64,000 bases of DNA, from positions 165,619,455 to 165,683,454 of the forward strand of contig CM062294.1 of assembly GCA_031216915.1 (NCBI GenBank). The letters run 5' to 3'. Shown piece by piece: positions 47,154 through 57,846 of the stretch. The notes beneath the pieces are model-generated. The model was not told the DNA's origin and searched no databases. It worked only from the letters and a program-made list of their open reading frames with translations. Numbering within the stretch: the first letter of the stretch is position 1; each line of letters opens with the position of its first letter. The stretch comes from Pictodentalium vernedei. Its lineage: Eukaryota > Mollusca > Scaphopoda > Dentaliida > Dentaliidae. The translations under genes were made by a program, and so were the position numbers.

Positions 47154-49555
47154 ATGCCAAAGACTATTCCTTGTACCTCTTGCTTGCAAGTGAAGCATGT
47201 GGATGACTCTCATTCCACATGTGTCACTTGCAACAATTGCACTCAGGCCCAGTCATGTGGTATTTGTGGGGATTGGTCCTCTAAATTCTGGGCTTCTGTT
47301 AACAAGGTGGTTCTGTCCAGAGCTAGAACCCCTCATTCTCGGGGTAAGGGTAGCCATGCCATAGCAGACATTTCTGCTGGTGCACAGGATTCTGATCTGT
47401 CTTCTGTGGCGAGTTCCTCTGCAACTGTTGACGGTGCTAGTTCAGTGATACCTGACGTGGAGACCGTGGTCTCTTTGTCTTCTGATGTCACTCTTGAGGC
47501 ATCTGTTTTCGTAGAGAGCTTCTCCGAGGTCAGCTCGGTGACCCTCTCCGATCTGCCTCCTACACCGTCGATAGTTGCTGAGGAAGTTGTTACTACAGAT
47601 CCTATTCTGTCTGATGGTGGCTCTTCCATCTCCTCTGGGGATGGTCTACAGTCTCGGGGGACCGAGGCTGTATCTGCTGGTGTGTCTGTGTGCTCTCAGC
47701 CTCCCCTAGCCTCACGGCGGGGCTGTGCGGGTTTGCTGTCTGCTCCGTCTTATCTGGCTAGGTTTGCTCCTAGTCGGTTGAGCCGGTCGGTCGCTTCGGC
47801 AGCGATTCCTCGTCCCTCGAGTGAATCGTTTATGTTCCTCCTTCCCCTGCTAGTGTGCCGCCTAGCAGGATGGTGTTGGGACGTTGGCATCCAGGGCCTG
47901 CTGTTCAGCAGCGGTCAGTGACAGCCCCTGTCAGCTGTCACTCTCGGAACCTTCCTCCGGTGATTCCTCACTGTGTTCCGAGTCTGGGTGTCGATCGATG
48001 CTTGCTGACGGTCTCAGAGGATGGGCAGTTGGGGCCGTCTACCGCGCAGAGGCCAGTGACAGGTTCCTGTCATTCTTGGGACAATCCTCCGGTGTCTTCT
48101 CACCGTGTCCTAGGTCCAGCTACCGATCGACATGCGCCGTCGGTCTCTTTCGAGGATTTGCATGCAGGACCTTCTGTTTCGCAGAGGTCAGTGATGGCCC
48201 CTGGGCGTCACAATCGGGACTATCCTCCGGTGTCTTCTCACCGTATCCCTATTCTGTCTGCCGACGTTCGACGTCGGTCTCTTCTGAGGATTTGGGTTCT
48301 TCTACCAGAAGGGTCCATTGGGAAGACACTTCGTCGGGCAATGCTGCGACAGATTCTCAGGGTGACCTGCGTCAGGCCGTTTTGGCGCTCACCCGGTTGC
48401 TTTCTGGCAACCCTCAAGTTGGCCTCCCTGTGCCTCCTGAGGCACAACCTCCTTTGGTCAGTCGCCGAGATGTCTCGCCTGGCCCCTTGGATACTGCTCA
48501 GTCTTCCCAGGAGGCTTCTGCTGGTCAGCCCAAGTTGGGCTACGTCTCCTCTGCTACGGAGGATGACGATTATCTGGAAGGTGATGGGCCCCCCTCGTCA
48601 GTCTTGGGGCAGGCTTTGGATTTCGTCTTCGGCCTATTGCCGGACGTCCAACCTTCAGACCAGCCATCTGTGACCGTCCGGCCGCGGTCCACTGTGGAGC
48701 GCAGTAACCCTGTTGAGCCTTCTAGCTCCAAGGCTTTGCGTCCTCAGCAATCGGCTCAGGTTGTTGAGTCCTTCCAGGGCTTAGATGCCAAAATGCGTTC
48801 TAAGGCCCTCAAGGGTTCCTTCTTTTCTAGAGCTGATGCCTTTCTGCCTCCATCGCGGTTTCGTGTTTACGATTCCATCTTTCCACCAGTCTTCCAAGGG
48901 ATGACTACTGTGGATGAGGATTCTTCTTCCCTCGGGTTAACTAAGCCTAAGTCGGCAGTTCTCCTGATGTCGGAAGTTGAATCTATGGTGGGCCTGTCCC
49001 GAGAGATGCTGGGCATGTTATCTCTCGCGGACCATGTCGTCGCTGCTCTGGCTGAATATTTTCCACCAGGGGAGTTTGATGACGCTTAGGCGCCTTTTGT
49101 CACAGGCTCTTATGAACTTGACACACGCTCACGCCTGTAACACGGCTAATTTGGAGCTGGCATGCCGGGATGCAGTGTTGGACTCTTCTCCATCCCTTCC
49201 TTCTGAGCAACGTGCTGTTCTGAGGTCTGCCTCTTTGGTTGGATCTCAGTTGTTCCATGGTTCCGTGGAAGCTGTTCGCGGCGAAGTTCTTCGTCATTCG
49301 AAGGACCAGCTTTTGATGCAACAGCTTGACCAACCTGCTGCTGTGGGTAGTGGTCGTTCCAGGCCCGCCAAGCATGCTGCTGCGTCTGCCTTGTCGGCGA
49401 CGTCGGCTATGCCTTCGGCTCCGTCTGCTCCTTCTGCACATAAGAAGTGCCGACGTGGCCAGGCTCGCTGGCAGCCTCAGGCAGGAAAGTCTCAGGACTC
49501 TGTCACTTCCCGAGGTGGTTTCTCCTCTCGGGGGCCTCGTCGAGGCCGCAAGTGA
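47154..49555 (+). pseudogene. gag-like gene of element Y
   Basis: ATG at 47154 opens a frame with the cluster C7-x2-C10-x9-H20-x2-C23-x2-C26-x2-C29-x5-C35-x2-C38-x2-W41, a likely metal-binding N-terminus. A Ser-rich segment follows. A frame change near 47840 leads into three in-frame repeats (47895-48298). Another shift leads to the frame 47884-49089, and a last one near 49080 to 48977-49555, which ends in a basic Arg/Gly tail (SSRGPRRGRK). The order matches the G gag-like protein. The product would package element RNA in the cytoplasm. Frame changes indicate inactivation or sequence errors. Confidence 0.8.
47895..48298 (+). repeat. Three coding repeats of 138/135 bp in the Y gag-like gene
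   Basis: Copies begin near 47895, 48033 and 48167 and share GCAG(A/C)GG(T/C)CAGTGA and CCTCCGGTG. Both spacings (138, then 135) are multiples of three, so the repeats kept the reading frame. The repeated peptide contains QRSV and PPVSSHR. Confidence 0.82.
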
Positions 49556-50945
49556 AGGTTCTCACCTCGATTCGCCTCCAGTCGGGGGAAGGCTGTCGCT
49601 GTTTTACGACCGTTGGACAGAGATAACGTCGGACCCTTGGGTCCTCGACGTCATTCAATCCGGTCTGCGACTGTCCTTCCATCGGCACCCCAGTTTATCT
49701 CGGGTGCCCCTCCCGACTCAGGTCCCTTCCGATTCTCTGCGTCGGGACCTTCTGGTGCAGGAGATCGACAATCTCCTCTCCAAAGGGGCGATCGAGGTGG
49801 TCAGGAACACCCTTTCACCGGGGTTTTACTCGAGACTTTTCTTGGTGCCGAAGAAAAACGGCCAATTTCGTCCTGTCATCGATCTGAGTATCCTGAACGA
49901 GTACATTATAGCTCCTCATTTCAGTATGGAGACTTTCTGGTCGGTTCGACGTTCAGTTCATCAGGGCGACTTTGCTGCCAGTATCGACCTGAAGGATGCC
50001 TACTTCCATGTACCCATTCATCTGGCGTCACAGAAATACCTTTGGTTCTCGTTTCGGGATCGAGTCTATCAATTCAGAGCTCTCCCGTTCGGATTGAACC
50101 TGGCTCCTTGGGCCTTCACCCGACTGATGTCACATGTGCTTGCTTTCCACCGTACTGAGTTGGCTGTGACTTTGTCAGCCTACCTGGACGACATCCTCCA
50201 ATGGCACCACGATGCTGCTGTTCTGGAGTTAGATGTCCGGCAGTTTCTTTGCCTGCTAGCATCGCTGGGTTTCAGAGTCAATCGTGAGAAGTCGGATCTC
50301 CTTCCTTCTCAGCGATTCTGTCAATTGGGGATGGATTTCGACACTCTTCACAATGTAGTGTCGGTCCCCCATGCTCGGGCGACGATTCTTTCCGCCTTGA
50401 CTCGGAACCTGCTTCAATCTTCCTCGGTCTTGGCCAGGACTTTCCTTCGGATGCTGGGCCTTTGCGGTTCGGTGACAGATCTCATTCCGCTCGGCCGCTT
50501 GATTGTCCGACCTCTTCAACACTTCCTGTTGGATCTTTGGTGTCTGAATGTAGATCTGCTGGACCTGGAACTCACTATTCCTCGGTCTCTGCTTTGTCAC
50601 CTCCACCCTTGGGCCAATATTCCTTGGCTGACACAGGATGTTCCTTTGGATCTTCCTTTGGCCGATCGCATCCTTACTGCGGATGCCAGCGATCGGGGCT
50701 GGGGTGCGACGTTGGATCCTCTCGGTCTGTCTACTCACGGCGAGTGGGACAACGAGCAGGTGGGCCTTCATATAAACCAGAAGGAGCTCCTTGCTCTTCT
50801 GTTGAGTTTTCGGCTTTGGATCCCTCATCTGTCGGACCATATTGTCCTACATCTTTCAGACAATTCGACAGTAGTGGCCTACATACGGAATCAAGGAGGC
50901 ACACATTCGATTCCCATGTATCGTCTGTCTCAGGATCTTCTGTGA
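49326..50945 (+). CDS. Reverse transcriptase and RNase H of element Y
   Basis: Open frame of about 540 codons; homology to the G product begins near codon 80, so the first part is an overlap with the gag-like frame. Reverse transcriptase motifs are in order: LFLVPKKNGQFRPVIDLS, ASIDLKDAYFHVPI, FRALPFGLNLAPWAF and the active-site box YLDD at 50181-50192. An RNase H domain follows with ADASDRGWGA, a KELLAL segment and LSDNSTVVAYIRNQGG. It makes the element's DNA from RNA. The frame shifts near 50940, where the downstream RHIPGRLNILADSLSR segment continues in another frame. It lies in the +1 frame relative to the gag end. Confidence 0.92.
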   Translation: MTNLLLWVVVVPGPPSMLLRLPCRRRRLCLRLRLLLLHIRSADVARLAGSLRQESLRTLSLPEVVSPLGGLVEAASEGSHLDSPPVGGRLSLFYDRWTEITSDPWVLDVIQSGLRLSFHRHPSLSRVPLPTQVPSDSLRRDLLVQEIDNLLSKGAIEVVRNTLSPGFYSRLFLVPKKNGQFRPVIDLSILNEYIIAPHFSMETFWSVRRSVHQGDFAASIDLKDAYFHVPIHLASQKYLWFSFRDRVYQFRALPFGLNLAPWAFTRLMSHVLAFHRTELAVTLSAYLDDILQWHHDAAVLELDVRQFLCLLASLGFRVNREKSDLLPSQRFCQLGMDFDTLHNVVSVPHARATILSALTRNLLQSSSVLARTFLRMLGLCGSVTDLIPLGRLIVRPLQHFLLDLWCLNVDLLDLELTIPRSLLCHLHPWANIPWLTQDVPLDLPLADRILTADASDRGWGATLDPLGLSTHGEWDNEQVGLHINQKELLALLLSFRLWIPHLSDHIVLHLSDNSTVVAYIRNQGGTHSIPMYRLSQDLL

Positions 50946-51758
50946 ACGCTCGGGTGTCCATTCGACACATTCCCGGGCGTCTCAACATCCTAGCAGACTC
51001 CCTGTCCCGACGCGACAATGTCCTTCCATCCGAATGGATGCTACATCGGTCAGTGTTTCAGGCGATTTGCGAGCAGTGGGGCCGTCCTCAGGACTCGCTG
51101 GAATCATCAGGTAGAGACCTTTGTCTCCCCTTGTCCAGATCCTCTGGCATTTGCAGTAGATGCTCTGTCTCTGGACTGGACAGGTTGGATCGGCTATGCC
51201 TTTCCTCCTGCACCGATTCTTCCTCAAGTATTAGCGAAGATTCGTGCTTGCAGTTGCAGGATCATTCTGATCGCACCCCTGTCTCCACAAAAGGTGTGGA
51301 TCAATCTGCTGCGGCCTCTGTTGGCCGATCGACCGATTCGTCTACCTCTACGTCGCAATCTTCTTTCCCAGGGTCATCCCAGGAAGTATCACAACAACCT
51401 GGCGAGCCTGTCCCTTCACACCTGTCTTTTATCAGGTCCAGTCTCCGATGTAGAGGTTTTTCGAGACGATCAGTGGAGTGCATTTATGCATCGCGGCAAC
51501 ATTCCATGGGCATGACTTATGCTGCGAAGTGGAAGGTTTTCTGCCACTGGTGTGCAGATCACAATGTGAATTACCGTGATCCGTCATTCGCTCAAATTGC
51601 GGATTTTCTGGTATATTTTTTTGACTCCAGCCTATTACGATTAAGGGCTATCGGTCTATGCTGTCTAATACTTTCTCTTATGTGGGAAAGCGGTGCATCA
51701 GTCGTAATTTTTTCTCTCCAAACTCATTCGGCACTTTTCTTTGAAGAGGCCTTGAGTT
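50945..51758 (+). pseudogene. Linker and recombinase N-terminus of element Y, frameshifted
   Basis: The protein continues in pieces: RHIPGRLNILADSLSRRD (to about 51100), SLDWTGWIGYAFPPAP (51018-51515 frame) and YAAKWKVFCHWCADH near 51510-51570, the DNA-binding N-terminal part of the recombinase. Four frame changes (near 50940, 51110, 51480 and 51650-51750) separate them from the catalytic part. Confidence 0.75.
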
Positions 51759-52436
51759 TTGCGTCTTACATCCAAGTGGAACTTGGCATGGGTGTTGCAC
51801 TGTTTAGAGGGAGCGCCTTTGGAGCCTTTATCTGAGACCGATATGCATTTTATCACCTATAAGACAGCTTTCCTTCTAGCGTTTGCTTCTGCTCGACGAG
51901 TCAGTGAGCTTCATGCGCTATCTGTTGATTCTGCTTTCTTCAGAAATGAGGCTAACAGTGTCACCTTCACTACTGATTGCTCTTTTCTGGCTAAAAATCA
52001 ACTTCCTGATTCGGTACCTCCTCCCATCTGCATTCGGGCTCTTTGTCCTGCTAGTGCGATCAAGACTTACCTTAATCGCACTCAGTTCATTAGGAGGGGT
52101 CGGAAGAGATTCTTTCTGTCTCTCATTCCTAAGAGGCAGTCTATCTCTTCCCATTCTATTTCCAGGTGGATCTGTCTTGCAATCAAGCTAGCTTATTCCT
52201 GCTTGTCTGCTTCGGATCTTGTTTCGAACCGGTTTCATGCTCATGAGGTTCGTGCCATTTCTACATCCTGGGCGTTCTCCAATTCTGTTTCGCTCCTGGA
52301 TGTTATGAATGCGGCTTACTGGAGGAATGCTTCTACCTTCTCCTCCTTTTATCTCCGCCACCTACAGCAGCAGTCTGAGGACCTTTATTCTTTAGGCCCT
52401 CTCGTTACTGCTCAGGCTGTTGTGCACCCTCATTAA
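51759..52436 (+). CDS. Tyrosine recombinase catalytic domain of element Y
   Basis: Open frame of 225 residues. It shows the recombinase tetrad: Arg47 in ASARRVSELHAL, His162-x-x-Arg165 in HAHEVRAISTSWA, Trp188 in the H/W position, and the nucleophile Tyr198 in TFSSFYLRHL. Phage-integrase-type enzymes cut and rejoin DNA by a phosphotyrosine bond; in DIRS elements this inserts the circular copy without target duplication. The true start is upstream, in a shifted frame, so this is the C-terminal domain only. All catalytic residues are present. Confidence 0.93.
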   Translation: MRLTSKWNLAWVLHCLEGAPLEPLSETDMHFITYKTAFLLAFASARRVSELHALSVDSAFFRNEANSVTFTTDCSFLAKNQLPDSVPPPICIRALCPASAIKTYLNRTQFIRRGRKRFFLSLIPKRQSISSHSISRWICLAIKLAYSCLSASDLVSNRFHAHEVRAISTSWAFSNSVSLLDVMNAAYWRNASTFSSFYLRHLQQQSEDLYSLGPLVTAQAVVHPH

Positions 52437-52583
52437 AATAGTTATCAAGGTTGTGCTTCACTCAGCCTTGTTCTTTTCAGGTGCCTTCTCTCTTTCTTCA
52501 TTACAGGTTTTCGCTATTGTTCTCTGCCCTCCTTGCTCTTGTTGGTAATGGTTATGTGATTCACCTCCTCCTATTGTTTATTC

Positions 52584-52674
52584 AGCCAATTGTAAACAAT
52601 TGTGAGTAGGTTGAAAAGAAATTGAAATTTTTTAGTAAATTTTGTTTCTTAACATACCTACCACAATTGTTTAC
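52584..52674 (+). repeat. ICR of element Y
   Basis: AGCCAATTGTAAACAATTG...GAAAAGAAA is the exact complement of the left end. It is followed by TTTTTTAGTAAATTTTG...ACAATTGTTTAC, the complement of the right end. This is the joined-ends signature of DIRS elements and fixes the outer boundaries at about 46660 and 53023. Confidence 0.93.
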
Positions 52675-52742
52675 CGGAGGCCCACCCTCCTTGGGGATAT
52701 CTTTGATATCGATGCCTCCCCGCTAAATCACAAACTTCTCGT

Positions 52743-53023
52743 TGGCGGAAATACGGAATTGACATCACGGTTGTTGCACATGCGCTCGGTAAACGCAAGA
52801 GGTGTGCAGAGAGTGTACCTGTAATTTCGAGCGCTGGTCTCGCTCGACCCTTTTTTCGATCTTTTTCGTGCATTTGCACTCTATTACTTTTCCAACTTGA
52901 TTGGAAAAGTTCTCTAAAAGCTTGGGTTAGTTCTGAAGTAGGGCTTGCACTTACATTACAGCCAATTGTAAACAATTGTGGTAGGTATGTTAAGAAACAA
53001 AATTTACTAAAAAATTTTAATTT
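52743..53023 (+). repeat. Right ITR of element Y
   Basis: Inverse of the left ITR, with an internal extra of about 20 bp (TCGTGCATTTGCACTC region, 52865-52890) and a distinct outer 40 bp ending AAAAATTTTAATTT. The central CG palindrome has decayed to TGCACATGCGCTC. Confidence 0.85.
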
Positions 53024-54210
53024 CTGGACACTAAGTTTTTGATGATAAGCTTTCATTGGTTTATGAACAAGCTACAAAGAAAGCATCAATACTCTGCTCC
53101 TTATGTCGACGTATATTCAACACGCATTAGCAGAAAGGAGTAAGGGAGGACGTCCTAGACAGAAGGTCACCTATAAGGACTCCTCGTGAGGGTATAGTTT
53201 ACTCTCCTATAATTACTCTAGGGATCATCATATAGCAACTAGAATACGAGGCTTATGTCTGATCGGTCAGATGCCTCTAAACTGCTGGGTTAGGGCTCTT
53301 CGCGAATGAGACGCAGTTCCTCCTTTCGTAGGCCTCGTAGGTGCTACAGGTGTGAGTTAGGACCTCTGTTGTTTTGCGGTTGACAGATGGTTATCAAGAT
53401 GAGCATCAATCTGGATAACTGTTACGGAGACTAGTAGTTCGGAAGTGTGGTTTCGGGAAGGCCTGTGGCTATCTTTCTGAGAGAACCACAACTAAATTAA
53501 TGTCTGATGGACAATACTTCCATCTAATCCTTGCATAAGATTCTCTCCAGTCGGAGGTAAAGGTTCTCTTGACAATGATGTTAATAGAAGTTCTCTGGAA
53601 TTCTGTAGCCACCTGTTACTCGTACCGAAGCCTAAGAGCTCATTCCGACAGATAATAGACTGGAGCTTGTTAACAAGTTTATCAAAGCTCTAAAAGTTTA
53701 TGGTTATCATTTAGTCGGTTAAAATGAGTGTTCGAGCGATTGACTATGCTATAAGCATAGATCTAAGGATAGCTTTGGTCTGGAGATAGCGCCCTGCACT
53801 GTCACTCAAATATTAACTTGGTAATGTCTCATAACAATCTGGTTCGTCAGCCATTTTCCAGAACAAATTAGTTTTCTGCGACTGATGGAGATGTGCTGAG
53901 CGGCTACGCATCTTGTTTAGATGGGTCGCTTACTCACACGCCCCCTCCAGTTATTCTTACACAGAACTGGAGTGTGACAATGCATTCGCTCAGGACCAGT
54001 ATTGTTTTTTCGGATATAGTAAACAAAAAGGTCCATATTGAGGCAGATTTTCAGTGGTTAACTCATTAGTTCCACTGCAACTACCAGATTCGGCTTTCAC
54101 GATTATGACGGGTATGAGTCAATAGTTTGGGGCACGGCCCTGAGTCCTGCAGACTATAATTGCAGGGGTCTGAGACCCTCGGTTCCTGTAGAAACACATA
54201 ACCATCAAGA

Positions 54211-54507
54211 ATGATGTCAATATTGTTAGCGCTATATCAATGCGTTCACGCTTGTTCAGAGTTTGTTGAACAACTCAATAGTGGTAGCGTACATCAGGAA
54301 CCAGGGCGGCACCCATTCACTTTTGCTATAATACCTAACAGAGAATCATTTTCATGTCTCTCTATCCGCCATATACAGGGTCGTCTGAACGTACTAGCAG
54401 ACTCGCTCCTCAGAAAGGTCGCCTGTTTTATATGTATGGACGCTCAACATGCGTTTATTTGTACAGTTTTGCTACCAGTGGGATCACCCCATGATTCTTT
54501 AGTTTGA
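54211..54507 (+). pseudogene. RNase H C-terminal remnant
   Basis: Frame of 98 residues containing EFVEQLNSGSVHQEPG and CLSIRHIQGRLNVLADSL, the region after the RNase H in DIRS polyproteins (compare RHIPGRLNILADSL in Y). It ends at an early stop and lacks the catalytic residues. Confidence 0.65.
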
Positions 54508-55046
54508 GATGCACCGGAACAATTGTTACCGTCATTTGTGTCGTCATGCCCAGATTAATGAGCGCAGACAGTAGACGCTCTGCAAATTCATGGGGAGGAA
54601 CAATAGGATATGCGTATCCTCCTGTTCATTTGATTCAGTAGCTTATGTTTAAGTTTAAACAGTGAATCCTACTGGTAGCGCCTCTGTTGTCACAAGAATC
54701 TTGGATCAATATTCTCAAGTGTCGGTTATGTGACGCTCTCCAGAAGCTTTCTCCCAGAGAAGGTCTTCTTTCAGGGGATGTTTTATTCTTCACGTTCCTC
54801 TCCGTCCATAGTGGCATATGGAGTCGGTTAGACGTGAGGGAACCATTTTGGTTCCTATATTTTTTATCTTGACTGACACAAATACGATTAAATAATACGG
54901 GTGAGGGGATTTCGTTATGACTTTGAATTCCCCTCCACCGTGAGAGAACCATTGCAGTTCCTATATTTTTCTGTTAACTGACACAAGTACGATTGAATAA
55001 TGCTGGTGAGGAGATTTTGTTATGACTTTGAATTCCTCCACCCTCA

Positions 55047-55085
55047 ACCCCCCCCCCCCCCATCTGCCCTCAACCCCCCCCCCCC

Positions 55086-55125
<40 letters not shown>
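55047..55125 (+). repeat. Long poly-C tract
   Basis: Runs of about C15, C13 and C39 separated by short interruptions (CATCTGCCCTCAA and one T). The G-rich complement gives a spurious Gly-rich minus-strand frame. It lies inside the 3' non-coding part of an old DIRS copy. Confidence 0.95.
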
Positions 55126-56376
55126 ACTCAGACACTTCCTCATGTGTTATAAGCAATTACCGGGCAAGACGTAGTTCTCTTCCCGCAAGCTTTATTATTG
55201 TAATACATGCATTTTATGCATTTATGTAGTGTTCTGTGGCGACCTCATGGGCTCATCCGCTTTTTAGCTGAATTAATGCCCTATTATTTTGGTTGATTTG
55301 TTATATACAAGTGTTTATTTATAAATCATCATAATTAAATTGCTACTCCTGAGTACCTCGCAGGCTGCATAACCAGTTAACTGGTATTCAGATGATTACG
55401 TGCTAATATATATGCGATCGTGCATTATTATTATTTGGCTAACGCTTTATTGTATTTGAAGGACCTTGAAATAATAATTTATTTTGGGGGTGGTCCGTGT
55501 AGGAGCCTGTTAATCATACCTTTGTACATCTCTAGATCCAAGTTTCTATTTTGTTTGGTACTCATATTACACGTGCTTTTACGATCATAGATATCGGATT
55601 ATTCACATTGGAGAGTGTTGTTACTGGAATTTATTGTACAGTGGCCGCCTATGGATCATGTAGGAAGTGTGCTTTCTCTTCAGGAATCATTCAGTGTGGC
55701 TTGACTAGATATGTGAATGTTATATTTTATATCACCGGTTTTCGACGTATCTGTGTGCGTTGTCTGCGGTGTATTCTATTTACTGTGCAATATTAATTTC
55801 CAGGATCGTCACTATAGCCGTAACTTCTGAAGTAACGTTAAGCACCATTTATTAATCTTGAATTAATACCAGAGTGCGTGTTCGACGATTAATTATATTG
55901 TTGTTGGGTACCGCTCTTATTGTTTCCAGAGCTCTCACCCTTTTTAATTTTGAAGGTTTGTTCAATAAAAGGGGGGGGGGGGGGGGGTGGGGTGGGTGGG
56001 TTTACCCATAATCTGGCTTAAAATGTATGTATCTTTGAAGGATGCTGTTTTTATCTGTATTTATATCCTGCATACAGCTGAAATGTTATTGTAAGGTGTA
56101 TGTTTGTGGGAGATTTTCTCTTATTCTCAGATACCCCATCCTAATTTTGGGGGCTTAGTCTGAGCTAGCCTTGGAAAATTAGGAACTTGTCTTCATACTT
56201 ACATTAAGGAATTACTTCATTGGGCTCCTTGTTTAGAATATGTCTCCTCTATTACTGTATAGAGAGACATACATGTAATTCCTAACTGTTCTACATGTAA
56301 GTTCCTTCATTATGGATTGCAGGATTGGAATTATTTCAGAAGTCTTAAGCCCTCCACCTATTTATGATTCATCTGT

Positions 56377-56458
56377 GTCTGGGCCATTGGTATACTGTGT
56401 AAAAATATGATAAATTTATACCAATTTGTATATTTTTATACTTACCAATGGCCCAGAC
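56377..56458 (+). repeat. ICR of the E-like DIRS 3' part
   Basis: GTCTGGGCCATTGGTATACTG...AAAAATATG joined to ATAAATTTATACCAATTTG...CCAATGGCCCAGAC. Both halves carry the GGCC variant, so this copy's own ends must have read ACCAATGGCCCAGAC. Confidence 0.8.
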
Positions 56459-56752
56459 AGGAAGGACCCTCCCATGAGTGGGCACTCGTACCTCCCCACT
56501 GAATTATTATGTAATACTCTCTTTTACAAATAATGGTGTTGGCACCAATTCTGGTCACTTCCTGACATCTGCGCATTCACAGAGGGTAAATGTATGGAGG
56601 ACCAGTTAGGACTTCTAATTTTCGGTTTTGCATGCAAATTTTGGGGATTGGGGGGCAAAATTTGTGTTTGGCCCTAGATATTTTAGAGTTAGCACCAGCT
56701 GTGTCTGGGCCATTGGTAAGTATAAAAATATACAAATTGGTATGAATTTTAA

Positions 56753-57012
56753 GCTTGTTAGTGCAATAACTTGAACAAACATTCTCCAATTTGTCTAATG
56801 TTTGCCATAGCATATCTTTTGCAATAATATCTAAAGCCAATTTGAAAACTGGCCCAGCACGCTTTTTTGTTACAGAGTTATGGGCCTTAATTAGTCAATT
56901 TTTAGCTTGTTAGCACAATAACTTGAACAAACATTCTCCGATTTGACTAATATTTACCATACAGGTCTTTTGCAATAATATCTCAAGCGAATTCGAAAAC
57001 TGGCTTGGCCCG
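56753..57012. repeat. Two tandem copies of about 146 bp
   Basis: Each copy has AGCTTGTTAG, CAATAACTTGAACAAAC, CATTCTCC and TTTTGCAATAATATCT in the same order; the second begins near 56908. Between them is a GTTACAGAGTTATGGGCCTT word. The DIRS right end is inserted close to the start of the first copy. Confidence 0.7.
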
Positions 57013-57400
57013 ATTATGGATCTTAAATAATGTTTTTACTATTCTGAACTAACTTATTAGGATTATAACTTGAACAAAGATTTGACAACCGGGATATAAT
57101 TTATAACCGGGTTATGGTCATCCAACACTTTCCAATTGCGACCACAACTCGATGCCTGCATCGCCGATGCACACCTCTTGTTTTCAACTTTGTCCCGACT
57201 GCGCAATATTTTATTTATGAAATCTCGACATGCCAATGCAAGGGTGTTGCAACTAGGTTGCAGTCTGATTTGAGAAGGAGTGCCCTTTTGTTATTGTAGT
57301 ATTGTACTTCTGTCATTAGTTTGTTTGTGATTTCTTGATAAATTTCACTTGACGAACTCAAATGGAAACTTGTAAACAGTCTAGTGAGCTGGGCCAATGT

Positions 57401-57620
57401 TTAACCCTGTTCACACTGATGTCAAAATAATGAAATTTCCCACAGAAAATTTTTTCTCTTAATACCACTAGGAATTCAACCCATTCAATCTTGTTTGACA
57501 GAGCTCACTGAGCTCTGTCCATCAAGATTGAATTGGTTAAATTCTTAGTTGCAGTGTGGAAAAGAAAACATTTTGCAGGCTGGAAATTTGAAATATCAAT
57601 GTCAGTGTGCAGAGGGTTAT
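57401..57620. mobile_element. piggyBac-like MITE M3
   Basis: Ends TTAACCCTGTTCACACTGA and, inverted, TAACCCTCTGCACACTGA. A central palindrome at 57484-57532 (TTCAATCTTG...CAAGATTGAA) has a GAGCTCACTGAGCTC centre. Related half-copies lie at about 7465-7533 and 15550-15645. The body of about 220 bp is non-coding. Confidence 0.65.
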
Positions 57621-57741
57621 ACACAGATCATGTTTTTTAAATTCCTGTAAAAGCAGTTACAGAACGCATTTATTAAACGCATATAAAAGCAGTTATTAGA
57701 AGGTCACTCAGCAGTTCATTTGACAACTCATCCCCTGAGTT

Positions 57742-57846
57742 CCAGTAGGCACATAGGAACACACTGGAACACAGGAGCTGGACTATCAACAAAAAGAACA
57801 CATTTGAGAGGGGAACTGGTGTTACTATTTTTTACTATTGCTGGAG
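57742..57846 (+). repeat. 105-bp direct repeat, left of the 5S-like repeat
   Basis: Matches 58283-58386 with only scattered differences (CCAGTAGGCACATAG, CATTTGAGAGGGGAACTGGT). Far too long for a normal target duplication. Confidence 0.9.

Larger units (their letters stand above)
46660..53023 (+). mobile_element. DIRS retrotransposon Y, second family, near full length
   Basis: 6.36-kb element with ITRs (46660-46896 and 52743-53023), gag-like region, reverse transcriptase plus RNase H, tyrosine recombinase and an ICR (52584-52674). The ICR is the exact complement of both outer ends joined. Codon use and sequence are unlike the A-G family, and GC is higher than the surroundings. DIRS elements replicate through a circular intermediate and integrate with a tyrosine recombinase instead of an integrase. 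All domains are recognisable but several frameshifts break the frames, so this copy is probably dead though fairly recent. Confidence 0.93.
53024..56752 (+). mobile_element. DIRS 3' part, host of element Y (part 2)
   Basis: Continues the gag 3' end (CGTAGGCCTCGTAGG, basic tail), then a reverse transcriptase with an internal deletion: text matching DLK at about 53760 jumps to FGL-APWAFT near 53790. The thumb follows near 53880-53940 and the RNase H end (ACATCAGGAACCAGG; RHIQGRLNVLADSLLRK) near 54290-54420. The ICR is at 56377-56458 and a right ITR ends near 56752. The ICR carries GGGCCATTGG, matching this right end but not F's left end. It is therefore probably an E-like copy distinct from the F 5' part. 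Confidence 0.7.

Noticed and set aside
50256-50840. Minus-strand open frame of 194 codons
   Set aside because: Opposite the reverse transcriptase/RNase H of element Y, which has clear motifs. It is a shadow of the real frame.
54961-55143. Glycine-rich minus-strand protein
   Set aside because: Produced only by translating the poly-C/poly-G tract.
41307-56752. One single intact DIRS element with Y inserted
   Set aside because: The ICR and right end match an E-like subfamily, not the left end at 41307, and a tandem repeat marks the switch. It is treated as a mosaic.
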